64,000 nt of DNA, taken from the NCBI GenBank assembly GCA_013397795.1, contig VZTJ01001650.1, forward strand, positions 208,334-272,333, written 5' to 3'. The notes under the pieces are model-generated. The model made no database searches, was not told where the DNA came from, and was given only the letters and a program-made list of their open reading frames with translations. Each line of letters starts with the position of its first letter. Positions within the stretch are counted from its first letter, which is position 1. Position numbers and translations under genes: made by a program. This document shows, one piece after another, positions 10,701-21,645 of this stretch. The DNA is from Orthonyx spaldingii (lineage: Eukaryota; Chordata; Aves; Passeriformes; Orthonychidae).

Positions 10701-12559
10701 CTGAATCTGTAGGAGGAGCAGCAGAGAACGCCAGTTTAGGTACTGTATGAAACAGTGTGCACAGGATAAGATCTTTGATTTTTCTGATCAGGTGTTTTCT
10801 GATAGGAAATAACAGCCTCTGTTTCTTATTAGTTCTGATGGTTTTCTGTGTACAGCATAGGAAATCAGTAAGATAGTGGCCAAAGTCTCCTGCCCCTACT
10901 CATGTTGCCACAGAGTTTTCTGTGATACCAAAGCCCACAACCATCTAGTCTGGAGCTGGAAAATTCTCCAGATGATCTTCGTCCCTTGAAACATTTTGTT
11001 CAAATTTTCAAGTGCCACATAAAAACCTAACTGCTTAGCAAATAAATAAGAAAACTCAAACAACCTATGCAGGAGGTAATAGATATACATGTGTGTGTTA
11101 TCGTTAGCCCAATTTCTGTTGTTATCAAAGTGTGCCCACTTTTGGGACACAGAGAGTAGGCTTTTGCCAAGAGAGAGCTGTCGGATTGACTGATTGAACT
11201 TATCTCTGGAACACATTTTTAATAAAATTTAAACCCTTCCATCAATTAAATATATGACAAAAATATGACACTGCAGAAGAAGTAGTCTGGGTTTCATGAG
11301 AAATTTACTGGACACACAGTTGAGAGGAATTACCTCATGATCAGCTTGGCCTGTTCCTACTGCAAGTGTTATGGTAAAAGGCTAATTCCCTGTGCTCCTG
11401 GTTTTCCTGGCCACTATTGCAGTGTGCCTTGGGCCAGCAACTTTGGTCTATAAGTAGATGTGATTTAACCCTTATGGTTTATTTTCTGCTTGGCTGTCAG
11501 CTGATGGCAAAAGGCCAAATGCTAACAACCATGATGGCTGAGCAGCTGGACCTGCATGCATGACATCTCAAAAATTACTTACATACTGTCCCCTTCATTG
11601 CAGTGTGTTGATCTCTTCCTATTTGACTGGTGTGGTGGCAGAAGCAAGATTAGCAATCTCAGGAAACACACAGGGCTAAAGTTTTTTTATTTTATTTTAA
11701 TGTTGCTGAGCAGGGCAACTGCTGAAGTAAATATTGTTTCTAAATGATAAGTAGTTGAGCACCTTTTTTCTTTACTTCTAACTATAAAATTTTGAAAGAA
11801 CTTCTGATTATTTCCCTCATCTACTATATTCTGCTTGCTGAATTCCTGCAGAACATTACTAAGGAGAAGGAAGACTAATTTTTCTTGGAGGCAGAATTTA
11901 GCCATCATAAAATCAGTAATGAACAGGAGAGAGAACTGCTATCCGATGTCTGCTATCACATGAAAATTAAAAATATTGTATGCAATAATTCTGCAAGCTT
12001 GGTGTTTAGTTGGTAGAAATGGAGTGAAATTTGTAGTGGTGAGATTACTTCTGTAAAACTAACAAATGCAGTAAGGTAGCCTGCACAACTTTCCATATGC
12101 AAGAAAAGAAATCCTTTATGTTTCATTTTATTTTAGGCAAGCAAGTGGTTTTGCTGTCAGCGCCACTTGTAGCAGTATAATGAAAGTGAATAATTTTAAA
12201 CAAACCCTCAAATACTCTCTACTTTGTGTTAGGATTATGCAACTGAGAGAGAATAGTAACTTCTTAATAAAAAAGAAGTAATATGTTACATTTTGTCTGT
12301 CAGCACTGGTGAAGTGGAATACACAAGCTTGTTTAAAATTGGTGTTTTACTTCACATAATGATAAAATAATAAAGGAAAAAGAAGTGGCTTAGAGTATAA
12401 TGAACCCAAAGCACCCAAGCAAGGAGTATTATAGAATCAGTAAGGAAGAATACACACAAGAATCCTGTGAAGAATAACACATCTTGATATGGGTTTTCTA
12501 TAAATTATTCTTGATATTGTGGAAGCGGACACTGAGGAATCCCACCAAGACTGGTAAGC
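7721..12559. other. Non-coding sequence, no gene
   Basis: Nothing gene-like is supported. There is a short (CT)n run at about 9283-9296. All frames are at most about 106 codons and have no recognisable domain. TATATAAG at 8525-8532 resembles a TATA box but has no supporting promoter context. The patch 9820-10200 is moderately G+C-rich but lacks CpGs. Confidence 0.6.
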
Positions 12560-12602
12560 ATATGACATTACTCCTGTGTAAATGGGAAGGGATCAGGCCC
12601 TG
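12560..12602 (+). repeat. Short fragment of an ancient sauropsid interspersed repeat
   Basis: TTACTCCTGTGTAAATGGGA, followed by a 'agggatcaggccc' ending, resembles the 'acaccagtgtaaatggagagcagaatcaggccc' tail seen in many archosaur and turtle repeats. It is probably related to the fragments at 5890 and 27505. The identification is by recall and the match is short. Confidence 0.3.
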
Positions 12603-12844
12603 TATGAGATGCATAATCTACTTCTGATACTAGATTAATGTGTCTACATTTAAGCAGGATAGAGGAATTTTTAAAAACACTTAGGAGTTTTGCCGACCTG
12701 AATGAGAGAAGAGCTTGGACAGCACTGAACATATTAGAAAATCCTGGGTTTTGTGTGCATGTTATCAAATCCTTAACTGCATACTAAATCAGCCTTCCAA
12801 TTTTAAAATTGATTAATGACTGGTTTAACAGACCAGACCAAAAA

Positions 12845-12892
12845 CCCTTTGCAATTTGTGAAAAGAAACCCTTTGCAATTTGTGAAAAGAAT
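12845..12892 (+). repeat. 24-bp tandem duplication (2 copies)
   Basis: The unit beginning CCCTTTGCAATTTGTGAAAA occurs at 12845-12868 and again directly at 12869-12892. The copies agree at 23 of 24 positions and differ only in the last base. The near-identity implies a recent replication-slippage or unequal-exchange event. Because 24 is a multiple of three, all frames continue through it, so small overlapping frames here contain a repeated octapeptide that should not be read as a protein repeat. Confidence 0.9.
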
Positions 12893-15800
12893 CCTGATGA
12901 TTTCAGAAAGTTTTGGATCAGTTTTGGAATCAATTTTGTTTTGGATGAACTTGGTTGTTTTGTGCAAAATAGTTGGGCAAGGGGGCATTAGAACTGAATG
13001 TGTTGTTGGTACCAGTTACACCTTTGATATTTGTGCCATTTGGAGTAGAATTCACTTGGCTCTGAAATTTAAAATAAAGGTAGAGATTTTTCTGAGATAC
13101 AGATACAAATTAGATTCAACATTTTTTCACTATTTGCTCCACTACTTCTGAAGTTATTGAAGGACATGCAATCTCAGAGAAACATTCCTCTAGATAGATG
13201 GATATTTCTGAGGCTGAAATAGAAGTTAGCTTCAGGAAATATGTTTTGTGGTTCACCGTGTTTAATTTAGTGCAACACATCTGGCCATAACTTGATTTCT
13301 TCTCCTGCATATTTTGGATTTTATTGTGCTCAGTTGTGATGTGAGCAGGAGGAGGAGGGACTAGGCAAAAAGTGTTTCCTTGAAGTGCAGTGTTGCTGTG
13401 TGCAACAATCCCCTATTCTGCCTGATCAGTCCCAGGCTGGCCCTCAGCCTCACGGGATACTCCCAAAATAATACCAAGGAACCTGTTGTTATTCTTGATT
13501 TTGCTACCTGTGAAATTTGATATTGAGCTGGGAAGGATACAGTTTCACCTAATCCAGCAGGGAAACCATGATGCCACTTAGGTGGACTTTGCAAAACACT
13601 ATGTGTAGAACAAGGGACTGCCAAAGCCTCTTCTTGCTTCAATCTCTGCAGATAAAGAACCAACTTCTGTAGGAGTGCCTTGTGAAAGGCTCAGTGCTTC
13701 CTTGGCTCACACACTAAGAACAGATGCTTAATATTGACTAGATACATTTGCTTTTATTGGAATTACATTACTGTGTATTCATGCAACTTCCCCAAAAGAG
13801 ACATTTTCCCCCTTGTGTTGTGTTTAAATATTTTCCAGTTAGTAATCTCATAATACTCTTCACAAAAGAAAATAATTTCATAGCAGAATAGACACATCCA
13901 GAAGATATCATGTCTTACATGAGGCCTGGTCCTTCATTAGTGCCGCAGTGGAATTCAGGTTTGCTAACAAAGCAGAATGTGCCCACGATATTAATGTGGT
14001 GTGATCGGCCACTTGATGAGGGAATAATTCATGGGCATGCACTAACAAGACTTTGACTGAGCTTTGCTCACCCTTTTAAAGGAAGACAGGGCTGTTGTTT
14101 TGGGGTTCAGTCCTGGCCCTTCTGAAGGCATGAGGATTATATTGTCTCTTTGAGGTGTATAACAATGAGAGCACTGCCTCTTCCCGACAGGCCCTGTGCT
14201 ATGCCTCTGTTAGAAAACAGAGCTCAGAGGTCTACCAAAAAGCCCACTGTGCCTGGAAATATCAGACAATGAAAACTGAATTAATAGAATGTGACACAGT
14301 TTTACTGTAGCAGCATGTTTTTCCTTACTTAAATATATTCTTCCTTCTCTTGTCAACAGATTACTTGGTGCTCTTTTCAGAAACAGAAAAGTTGCAAAAC
14401 CAAAACAAAAGCTCTAAAGATATTGGGTTAAGGATTTTTTCTTTTCCCTTTAATTCTGTGTATTAAAAAAAAAAAAACCACACAAAATGTCAGACAGTCT
14501 GAAGCACTGCTGGCAGAGTTAAGAAAGTGGTTCTCTGACAAAAGAAGCCAGGTTGTCTTTGACTATCCATTTGAACATGCAGACCTACTTGCAAGCCTGA
14601 ACTAGAATCCTTGTCCAGAGTTTGGGAGTGCTTGGATTCTGCTTTTTGGGGTTGATCTTGTATTGACGCATGAATTAATAACTAAATTGGTACCTACATC
14701 TGTCTTTCCATGCAAAATACTTGGCTTGCTTGAAACTAGAGTTTTGATCTTGGATTGCAGAGTATCTCACTGGGACATAATAAATAGTTGTTGGGTTTCT
14801 TATTCCAGAAACATATTGCTGAATGCTCAGTCACTGGGCTTGAGGTCTCTGTTTTGAGATGCAGGCTCAGGCAAAGGGAATTTACTCAACTTTTAGTGCT
14901 CAGCTGGTATTTTCTGGGGTGAAACTCCAAATCTTCTGGATTTGACATGGCATAAAGTCATGTTTTTCTGCTGACTTCAGCCTGGCTAGATTTTTCCCTG
15001 TCTCATATTTTTGTGCTGCCCGAACAGCTGCTCACCTGGAAAGGGAGGAGGCAAAGGCTCCCCTTCATGTTTTGGATTCTGTGTGTTTCTAAGGCGTGTT
15101 CTCAGCCTGGATTAAGTGAGTTATGAACTGTTGAACAGTGCAGAATGTCTGTGGCACCAGCTATGGATGTCTGTCCTCAGATCTCCCTTTCCTGCTCCAG
15201 AAACCCCTGCAAGCAGAGTCTGGAAACCAAGCAACATCCACCAGTCGGACAAGACAGAGAATCCTGTAGCAATAGCAGTAGTAGAGCAATTATGGTAAGC
15301 CTTTAACTAGCTACAGAGTGAACATTTTACATTCCTAAATCTGCCATAATGCAAAATAATCTGTTTATATTAGGAAAGACATTGCATTCTGCTCACTCAT
15401 CCCTTCCCAGGCTTGTCTACACAGAGCTAGGTTTCCATAACTCATAATAGGAAAACACACAATTGTCAAAACCTTAGGACTTGGCTTCTGCTTTTAATAT
15501 TACCCCAGCTGCACTTTCTTCATAGCCAAAGGGTCTCTTATTGCTCCTGTAATGAAGAGCCACATTGAGATAATCTGGAGCTTGGTGCTCATCCCATGAG
15601 CCGCAGGATCCCCTCTCAGCTGCTGGACTCTCTTCCCAATTATCACATGTGGCCTTGAAGCTGTTTTCCTCAGCAGCACTCGCTAGAGTTCAGACATTCT
15701 GGCCTCACGGTCAACCCACTCACCCTGCTTTGGTGCCATTTTGTCTACAGCTTATAAGTAACTTCTGTTGATGCCCTTTGGGATCTGACATAGGAGGCCT

Positions 15801-16354
15801 CCAAGTCAGAAACATCTCTACTTTCCTCCCAGCCCCTTTTAAATGAGACCATTTCAGTAGGTGACCATTCCACCTGATGGATGCCATAAGCAGGTCAGAT
15901 TTAATACTTTCAATAAACTGATTTTAAATTTAAATTTAGCAATAGCATTTCACTAATGAAGTACTTGCAGAGTTCCAAGCACAGTGCAGGAATTTAGTGG
16001 GGCTTTTTATAACCATGGGCTTGCCTCTAACTACAATTATAAATGGCTGAATTCTTATCTAGTTAAAGGGAGTTGGATTGTGCCCTAAATGAGATGCCAA
16101 GTTTCAAGAGCTTTCAGAAATCGGATTTAGATCAGATGAAGCCTTAAGAAGCTAGATGTTTGGATGAACCACATGTTTTCAAAAAAACCCCAAACCACCT
16201 CACTGGGCTTTTTTCCTTATAATCTTCTAATATAGCAAATGCATTGCTGGCTGTCTTCTATGTGAAGCAGGGTGATAAATGCATGAATAGCTTAAAGCTT
16301 GTGACTGATTCCACTGAAGGGTTAAATTTTTGTGCATTGTTAAGTTCTCTGTAT
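12893..16354. other. Non-coding sequence, possible conserved patches, no gene
   Basis: No gene is supported. The patch 13900-14100 is complex, has several isolated CpGs and an ATTAATGTGGTGTGATC stretch, and has no repeat signature, so it could be a conserved element. The patch 15500-15900 is also moderately G+C-rich and repeat-free. There is an A13 run at 14465-14477. The open frame at 15116-15298 ends next to a donor-like ATG|GTAAGC, but I see no convincing acceptor upstream. Confidence 0.55.
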
Positions 16355-16450
16355 GTGATTGCCATTCCAGAGCCCAATCCCACATTCCTGAGCAGCCAAA
16401 TTTCCCCTGGAAGTCAGTGGGAAGTTTTCAGGTGCATAGCAATGGACTAC
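16355..16450 (+). repeat. Possible ancient sauropsid interspersed repeat fragment
   Basis: Elements such as CCTGGAAGTCAGTGGGAAGT (about 16408-16427), followed by 'tttcaggtgcatagcaatgga', resemble the sauropsid repeat with 'cccattgaagtcaatgggagttttgcctgagtaaggactgcagg'. It is decayed, and I cannot assign the family. It explains part of the 86-codon frame at 16244-16504, which I therefore do not call a gene. Confidence 0.35.
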
Positions 16451-16619
16451 AAAGCAGAGTTTCTTGAGAAACAGGGGACTCACCATTTTCAAACAGAAAT
16501 CTAGTCACCTTGAAAGCGACCTCTGTGCTCTCTCTCAGCCAGAAGCATTGAAAGAAAACCTTCATTTGTATTTATCCTCTGAGTGAAACAAGCATTGCAT
16601 ACCCATCAAAGAAAACACT

Positions 16620-17450
16620 TAAAAAAAATACATTTAAAAAATGCCTAAACTTGGAATGTTCAAATGTTTTCGCCCCTTCCCTTCAGTAAGGCACATTTAT
16701 TTTAATAAATGCAGTTAGGCAATTATTACAAGTTGTTGCAAGTAGCATTTATCTGAGAGAAAAGCAGAGTTCCCTTCTATTTCTCTCCCTATCTCCCCCC
16801 GTGATTCCCAGTTTCAGCTCTTCCCCCAAGCTCATTTGGGCAGGGTGCCTGTGAGCAGCACTGAATATAAAGAAAGGAAGCGGCCCAAGTGTAAGTTTCC
16901 TTTGCCTTATGCCCCATATTATTCCTTATTTGTTGTGCTAATTCAGCAGCGTAATTCCCAAATACAGCCTCCTTGAATTGTTTTGATGAGAACTGCTAAC
17001 TCCGTGCAGACTGTTTTTAATGAGCTCTGCAGCCTAAAGAGTCAGAACTTTATGGTGCGAAGGCTCCATGCACTAACTGTTTAATAATACGGCCGGTTAT
17101 TGAGGTCCCTGTACTATTAAAAAAAATTAACGATTTCTGCGATGTGATTAAAATTTGTTTCTCAAACCATGAAGCGGAGTGTGCAAGTTGAGCAGCCGGG
17201 CGCCCGTGTCCTTTGTCCTCGTCCTTTGGGGACGATGTGGTAGTGCCCTCTAGTGACACATCCCCACCAGTATTCCTTGGAGCACAATGCCGGACTTTGT
17301 TCCACCGCCTGACGATTCTTTCTTTTGGACTCTATTTTGGGACGAAATTGAGTTATGTCTAAATATTTCCAAGGCTAACAGCTAGTGAAGGCGTCGCAGT
17401 CCAAAGAAATAATGCGTTTTTCCATAGTTTTTAGAATCAGTGGGTGTTTT
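16620..17450. promoter_or_regulatory. Candidate conserved non-coding element with CTCF-like site
   Basis: This is a repeat-free block with about twenty scattered CpGs in an otherwise CpG-poor neighbourhood. Its left part is A+T-rich and homeodomain-like (TTTTAATAAATGCAG, GCAATTATTAC). Its centre carries TTTAATAATACGGCCGGTTA, and its right part holds the CTCF-like site. The composition and motif mix are typical of deeply conserved vertebrate non-coding elements. I do not recognise the specific element or the neighbouring gene. The only notable frame (17050-17259 minus, 69 codons) has no known domain. Confidence 0.45.
17241..17259 (-). promoter_or_regulatory. CTCF-like binding site (minus orientation)
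   Basis: Read on the minus strand, GTGTCACTAGAGGGCACTA aligns with the CTCF consensus TGGCCACCAGGGGGCGCTA. The core CACTAGAGGGCACTA matches at every highly constrained position, allowing the tolerated T, A and A variants. The main deviation is T for C just before the core. CTCF anchors chromatin loops and insulates domains, and motif orientation determines loop direction, so a real site here would pair with an oppositely facing site elsewhere. Binding is inferred from the motif only. Confidence 0.55.
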
Positions 17451-18175
17451 TTCACCTTTCAACTACTGTATTAACAAATGAGCTGTGGTTAAACATTTCA
17501 AAGAGGCAGAATTTTTATTTTTGCTCTTCTGCGTTACTTGTGCCAGCAGGGTTTTGCATGGCTGAAGCCTTACAAAGTCAGTACTTGGAGGCTTCATCCA
17601 GTTCCCAGGGAATTTAGTACCCAAGTTCTCATTAGACTTCCACAGGAGCAGGATTGGGTTCACTGAATAGTCATACACAATTAAAAGATAAACAGTCAGC
17701 CTGAAATGTTACCGAAACCTTTAGCTTCCTCTGCTCAGGAAACAGGGACATTCAGAAATGTTCAGGGGAAAAAAAAGAAAAGAAAAAAAAAAAGAAGAGA
17801 AATCTATACTAATTGTAGAAAATTTCAGAAAATGCACAAAACATCTATACCTTTGTTGCTGTCAAAGTATAGTTTCTCTCTGTGTCCTCCTACACCCATT
17901 TTATCATCTCTTTGTGACCATAACAATAACATATTGGAATATGACCAAATCAGTGACCTGCTTCATTCAGGGATTGGCTGGTTTTTGGCATTTTTCTGTA
18001 CGAATGAAATCAGTGAACTATAGTTTGCCTACAACGTACAGGGGATTTTGTGCATGCCATAGTACACACTATCAATATGGCATATTTTGTCCTTATATTC
18101 TGTAATGAGAATAGATCCACCATTGTTAATGCTGTAGTTTGTGGTCTGAGTACTCCTGCTGTTACTGTTAGTCAC
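17451..18175. other. Non-coding sequence with purine tract
   Basis: No gene is supported. An uninterrupted purine run of about 39 nt lies at 17764-17802 (mostly A with scattered G). The overlapping plus-strand frames of 105 and 115 codons (17706-18023, 17758-18105) begin in or near this low-complexity tract, giving lysine-rich artefacts, and show no known domain. Confidence 0.55.
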
Positions 18176-18250
18176 ATTGAAATAGCACTAAGGAGCCTTA
18201 TTCAGAGCCAGATGTGCTTGGTGCTGTACAAATATGAAAAAAAAGAGAAA
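18176..18250 (+). repeat. Ancient LINE 3' fragment (L2/L3-like)
   Basis: The series AATAGCACTAAGGAGCC, TTCAGAGCCAGATGTGCTTG and GGTGCTGTACAAATATGAAA follows, in order, the well-known sauropsid repeat '...agcacttagaggccccaatcagagatcagggccccattgtgctaggcgctgtacaaacacagaac...'. It is truncated before the usual 'cctgccccaaagagcttacaatct' part and runs into A-rich sequence. It is a dead fragment with no coding potential. The family name is from memory and approximate, but the repeat call is fairly safe. Confidence 0.6.
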
Positions 18251-19527
18251 AAAGCAGAATCTCTAAAGTTAGTTTCTCTCTTGAATATTTAGTTTCATTT
18301 AAATGTCAAACTTCCTGTGCCATAAACAAACAAAAAGTCATCCTGTTAACTGATGCATTAAAGAGGTTAGATCCTGTATTTCTTCTGTGATGGGGAGGGG
18401 GGCGAAAGGGGAAGTGATGCTATTGACCTATATAAGTGCTATTCAAAGTGAGCAAAAGTTAGCCTAAGAAAAGCTGAAATGTTCTGCGTGATCCTCTTCA
18501 CATGGAAAGGTCAGGAGGTGGGGAGTGAAAATCAGGAGAAAAAGATGTGATTAAAATGAGGTTTTATTTTTGTTTCAGGTTAGGGGAGTGGGAGCTGATT
18601 GAACATTTTAGACATGAGAGCAGAGTAAGAGATGTATCCCTCAGTGCCAGGGTTATCCATGTAACCCAAAGACCCTTTTTATTTAAAAAGCTATTGCTTG
18701 TGATCTTTTCCAAAGAGGGAATCAATAAATGTCCACCAAAGTTGCTCTTTTGGTCAAAATGATAAATGAACATCGAAGTGCTATAAATTGGTAGCAACCA
18801 GCATAGTGAGCCTGGAATTCAACAAGGAAACCAATAAGAGCAAAGCAACAGTGAGACCTTCCTGGCTTTGCCACTGCTGCTGAAATGCTTAGAAATGACC
18901 CAAATATTTGGCATGAAATGATTAAAAAAAAAAAAAGCTAATTGTTTTGCATTTTTCCCCCTCATTCCCCTCATCAAGTCCTGTGGTTCTCCTCCCAATG
19001 TCTGTAGTTTGTATGTCCAGTGAGCCTTTGAAAGAGTCATCGATGTCTGAGTGCACAGCATCTGGAGTCAGCCCCGGTACCTGCCTACACCAGAGGCTTC
19101 TGGCAACACAGGAGGTGGGAGCAGGCACCAGTATCCTCCAGCACCCTCCTGTGCTCAGGGAATGCTGCTCAGGCTTGAATTCTGCTCCTGAGTTATGAAC
19201 GACCCCGGCACTCCACAGCGTCTGTGCTAGCACCAAATCCAGCAAGCACAGGGCAAGGCACATCATTTTCCCATGTACCACAGCCCAGAGAAATAACTCC
19301 TTGTGTTTCCTAGACGTTGTAATACCTTAGCTAAGAACATGTTGATTTTCATGCTAAAGATGTAGACCCCCCCCCCTCCCCCCCACCAAAATTATAAAAG
19401 TTGCTCTTTATTCCTTTACTCTTTTGACTTTTTAAAAAGCAATCTGTATTTCCTGCCAGGATTTCATTTAAAATAACCCTCTCATTCAAAACCTCACCTG
19501 TAACTTTATCCCAGTGGTAACTCTTAC
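18251..19527. other. Non-coding sequence with a C10TC7 tract
   Basis: No gene is supported. A C10-T-C7 run at 19367-19384 gives a G-quadruplex-capable strand on the minus side. The 119-codon minus frame 18922-19281 has no known domain. G-rich sequence at 18392-18411 has only three separable G tracts. Confidence 0.55.
19367..19384 (-). other. G-quadruplex-capable homo-G tract
   Basis: The plus strand reads C10, T, C7, so the minus strand is G7-A-G10. That can supply four G3 tracts with one-base loops. Such runs are also prone to length variation and sequencing error, so the exact length should be treated with caution. Confidence 0.5.
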
Positions 19528-19737
19528 CTGCCATACTAGCCCTAGGCCCTTGTAGCACTTGACATCATCTCTTGGACAGGTTACAGAGCCTATTGAGACA
19601 GTTGTTAGAAGCAGATTTAGTCTGCAATGTGGAGCCAACCACAGAAGAAAATTAGTGCATTTATCTGTCAGCATTAGGCTAGATTATCAATCCAGTACAC
19701 TAGTCACAGGATCTGGTTTTTCTTTCTCTGGGGAAGT
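19528..19737 (-). other. Weak candidate non-coding exon, minus strand
   Basis: On the minus strand an acceptor-like CACTTCCCCAG (plus 19738-19748) precedes a 210-nt segment. The segment ends at a very good donor, GGCAG|GTAAGAG (plus 19521-19532). Stops occur within the 5' part in the frame that is open at its 3' end, so if transcribed it is more likely a lncRNA or untranslated exon. Only the splice matches support it. Confidence 0.1.
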
Positions 19738-19983
19738 GAAATTGATATAGTGGTAGGCAGTAAAGGTGTCAGTTATAAACAGGACATTAGCATGAGAAAG
19801 TAGGGAAATGGCTACTTTTAGGCAACAGTCCTTTTATAAGTTTAAGTATAGATTTGAAAAGTAGGCTTTTCTTCCTCATAAGTAGGCTTTCTAAAAAGAA
19901 TGTGAAAATTCCTTTCCTCAAGCCTGTTAGCTTTGTTTTTCCTACAAATAAAGTGGTTAATTCTGAAAAAATGGGCAAAATCC

Positions 19984-20022
19984 CTCTCTCTCTCTCTCTC
20001 CTTTTTTTTTTTTTAATTGCAG
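19984..20022 (+). other. (CT)n-T13 polypyrimidine tract ending in AATTGCAG
   Basis: A run of about eight CT repeats (19984-20000) is followed by T13 (20002-20014) and AATTGCAG, with AG at 20021-20022. It is simple-sequence DNA, but its shape is that of an excellent 3' splice acceptor. A CAG|GCAAGC sequence (a possible GC-type donor) begins 43 nt downstream at 20065. I regard the microsatellite as certain and the splice role as speculative. Confidence 0.7.
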
Positions 20023-21571
20023 CAATGAATTTCAAGATTCTGAAAAGACCAAAAGTTTTCCCAATCAGGCAAGCCTCTGTATGGCAATGAGAAAAGAATT
20101 TGCCATAAATTATTTATGATGAAAATTAGCTAATTTTCCAGGTCATACATCATCCATGAGCAAATTGCAACTTTTTTGATGAATAAGACTTCAGCAACAG
20201 ACAGGTGTTCCCACCCCAAATCACTGCCCTGTTTGCTGGATGCTGGACAAATACCCTCCTGAATAGCTAATAAAGACTTTGTTCTGAGGAACAGCAAACT
20301 CAGCTTGGTAATTGCTGTGCTTTAGGTTTTTTGCCATACCTGCAAAGCATTCTATTACCAAGCCCAGCCAACCCATTGCTATTTCCATTATCCACCCACA
20401 AATAAACATGCTGCAGGAAAAAATAAGACAGTTGCTCCCTGCAATTACATTCCATTTTATATGGATGAGTATGATCTGCATGAGATGGAATTTTATATAA
20501 ACAAGTAGTGAATAGTAACCCTTTGTACCGAAACCCCTTTTTTGTCCCTAAAAAGGGTTTCCAAACTCTCTTATAGTTTTGGGCCATCATATTTAGGATA
20601 TATATTTTTTTTAATTCTTTGTGAGTCTTGGTAGAGTGGCTGCTGAGAAATGCAGCACTGCCAAAACCAGCAGGATGCCTGGAGTTGACAGGGGTGTCAG
20701 AGTCTGGGGTCAGTCCTCTGGACAGTCAGGTGTGCCCTGCTGCCTCCTGTGCTCCAGAGGAGCCTCTCCTGAGTGCAGAGGTCATGAGCAGAACTAGATT
20801 TTGTCTCAAGCAGCTAGAGTGGTGTTGGAGGTTTTGCTGTACTCCTAATATGAAGGAAATACCATCTCTGGTAGGATTTGTAAACAAGGCTGTTGTTTCT
20901 CAAAATATATTAAAAAAAAATCCCAAGAAGCTGTAAAAAAATTAAGACATTTCAGAGTGTGATGTTAGGTGCATAATACCCATGAAATTGTAAAGGTACT
21001 GAGGCCTTTGCTTCCTTTGTCCTTCTTCCTTATCTAATTTTATATGAAAGCTAAGACTTGCCCTTATATTTCTAGGTCTGTTCAATTTATAAAGGATTGT
21101 TCTGATTGCTGGTACTATAGTCCTGTGTGAACCGCAAGAAATACCATTTAATCCCAAAAGTGAATATTTTTTTGGAAAGCTTTTTCTACTGGTGGCTTAA
21201 GTACTAAAGGACTTTCCTGTAGAAAATATATCAGCCCTTTTCCATGCTGATTTAACATTTGCCACACTGAAGTGCCTGAGTGTGAGGTTTAAAATCAATT
21301 CCCAAGAATGACTGGGTCACTTAAACCTGTTGCTTGCTATTAATAGAAAGTAAGAGCAAATTCATGTTTAAATTTCTGCCATAACTTTGTGAGAGAAATC
21401 ATTGATCCTTGTTTTGCATATTTCACTAGCAGTATGAGTGAGGTTGTTTGCACCAGTTAACATCAGTCACAGGTAACAGTGCATCAAGGTCGGGCCTCAG
21501 CGTCTGTAGGCCTCTAGACAGATGTGTTGCTTTAGAACCTCACTTTCTTCAAATAGTTTAGTAAGAATAAT
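20023..21571. other. Non-coding sequence, no gene
   Basis: Frames of up to 102 codons (20628-20936 plus, 20300-20590 minus) have no recognisable domain and lengths expected by chance. The stretch 20620-20790 is somewhat G+C-rich but has almost no CpG. No repeat is recognised. Confidence 0.55.
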
Positions 21572-21645
21572 TATCTCCCTGCACATGGAACTAGATTATC
21601 TTTGAAGTTCCTACCAACATAAACCATTTTACAGTTCTGTGAATG
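21572..21645 (+). repeat. CR1 LINE 3' end fragment
   Basis: The segment CATGGAACTAGATTATCTTT, followed by 'gaagttcctaccaacataaaccattttacagttctgtga', matches the characteristic 3' terminus of avian CR1 retrotransposons ('ggaactagatgatctttaaggtcccttccaacccaaaccattctatgattctatga'). The upstream CTCCCTGCA corresponds to 'gtccctgcccatggcag', with a roughly 10-bp deletion. The terminal octamer-like ATTCTATGA microsatellite is degraded. This is a 5'-truncated, inactive copy, as most CR1s are. It is the strongest taxonomic marker in the window. Confidence 0.78.

Noticed and set aside
17706..18105. Lysine-rich overlapping frames
   Set aside because: The lysine stretch is encoded by a simple purine tract. 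The rest has no similarity I recognise.
18392..18411. G-rich tract as a G-quadruplex
   Set aside because: Only three usable G tracts (4, 6, 4). The six-G run cannot be split into two G3 tracts with a loop.
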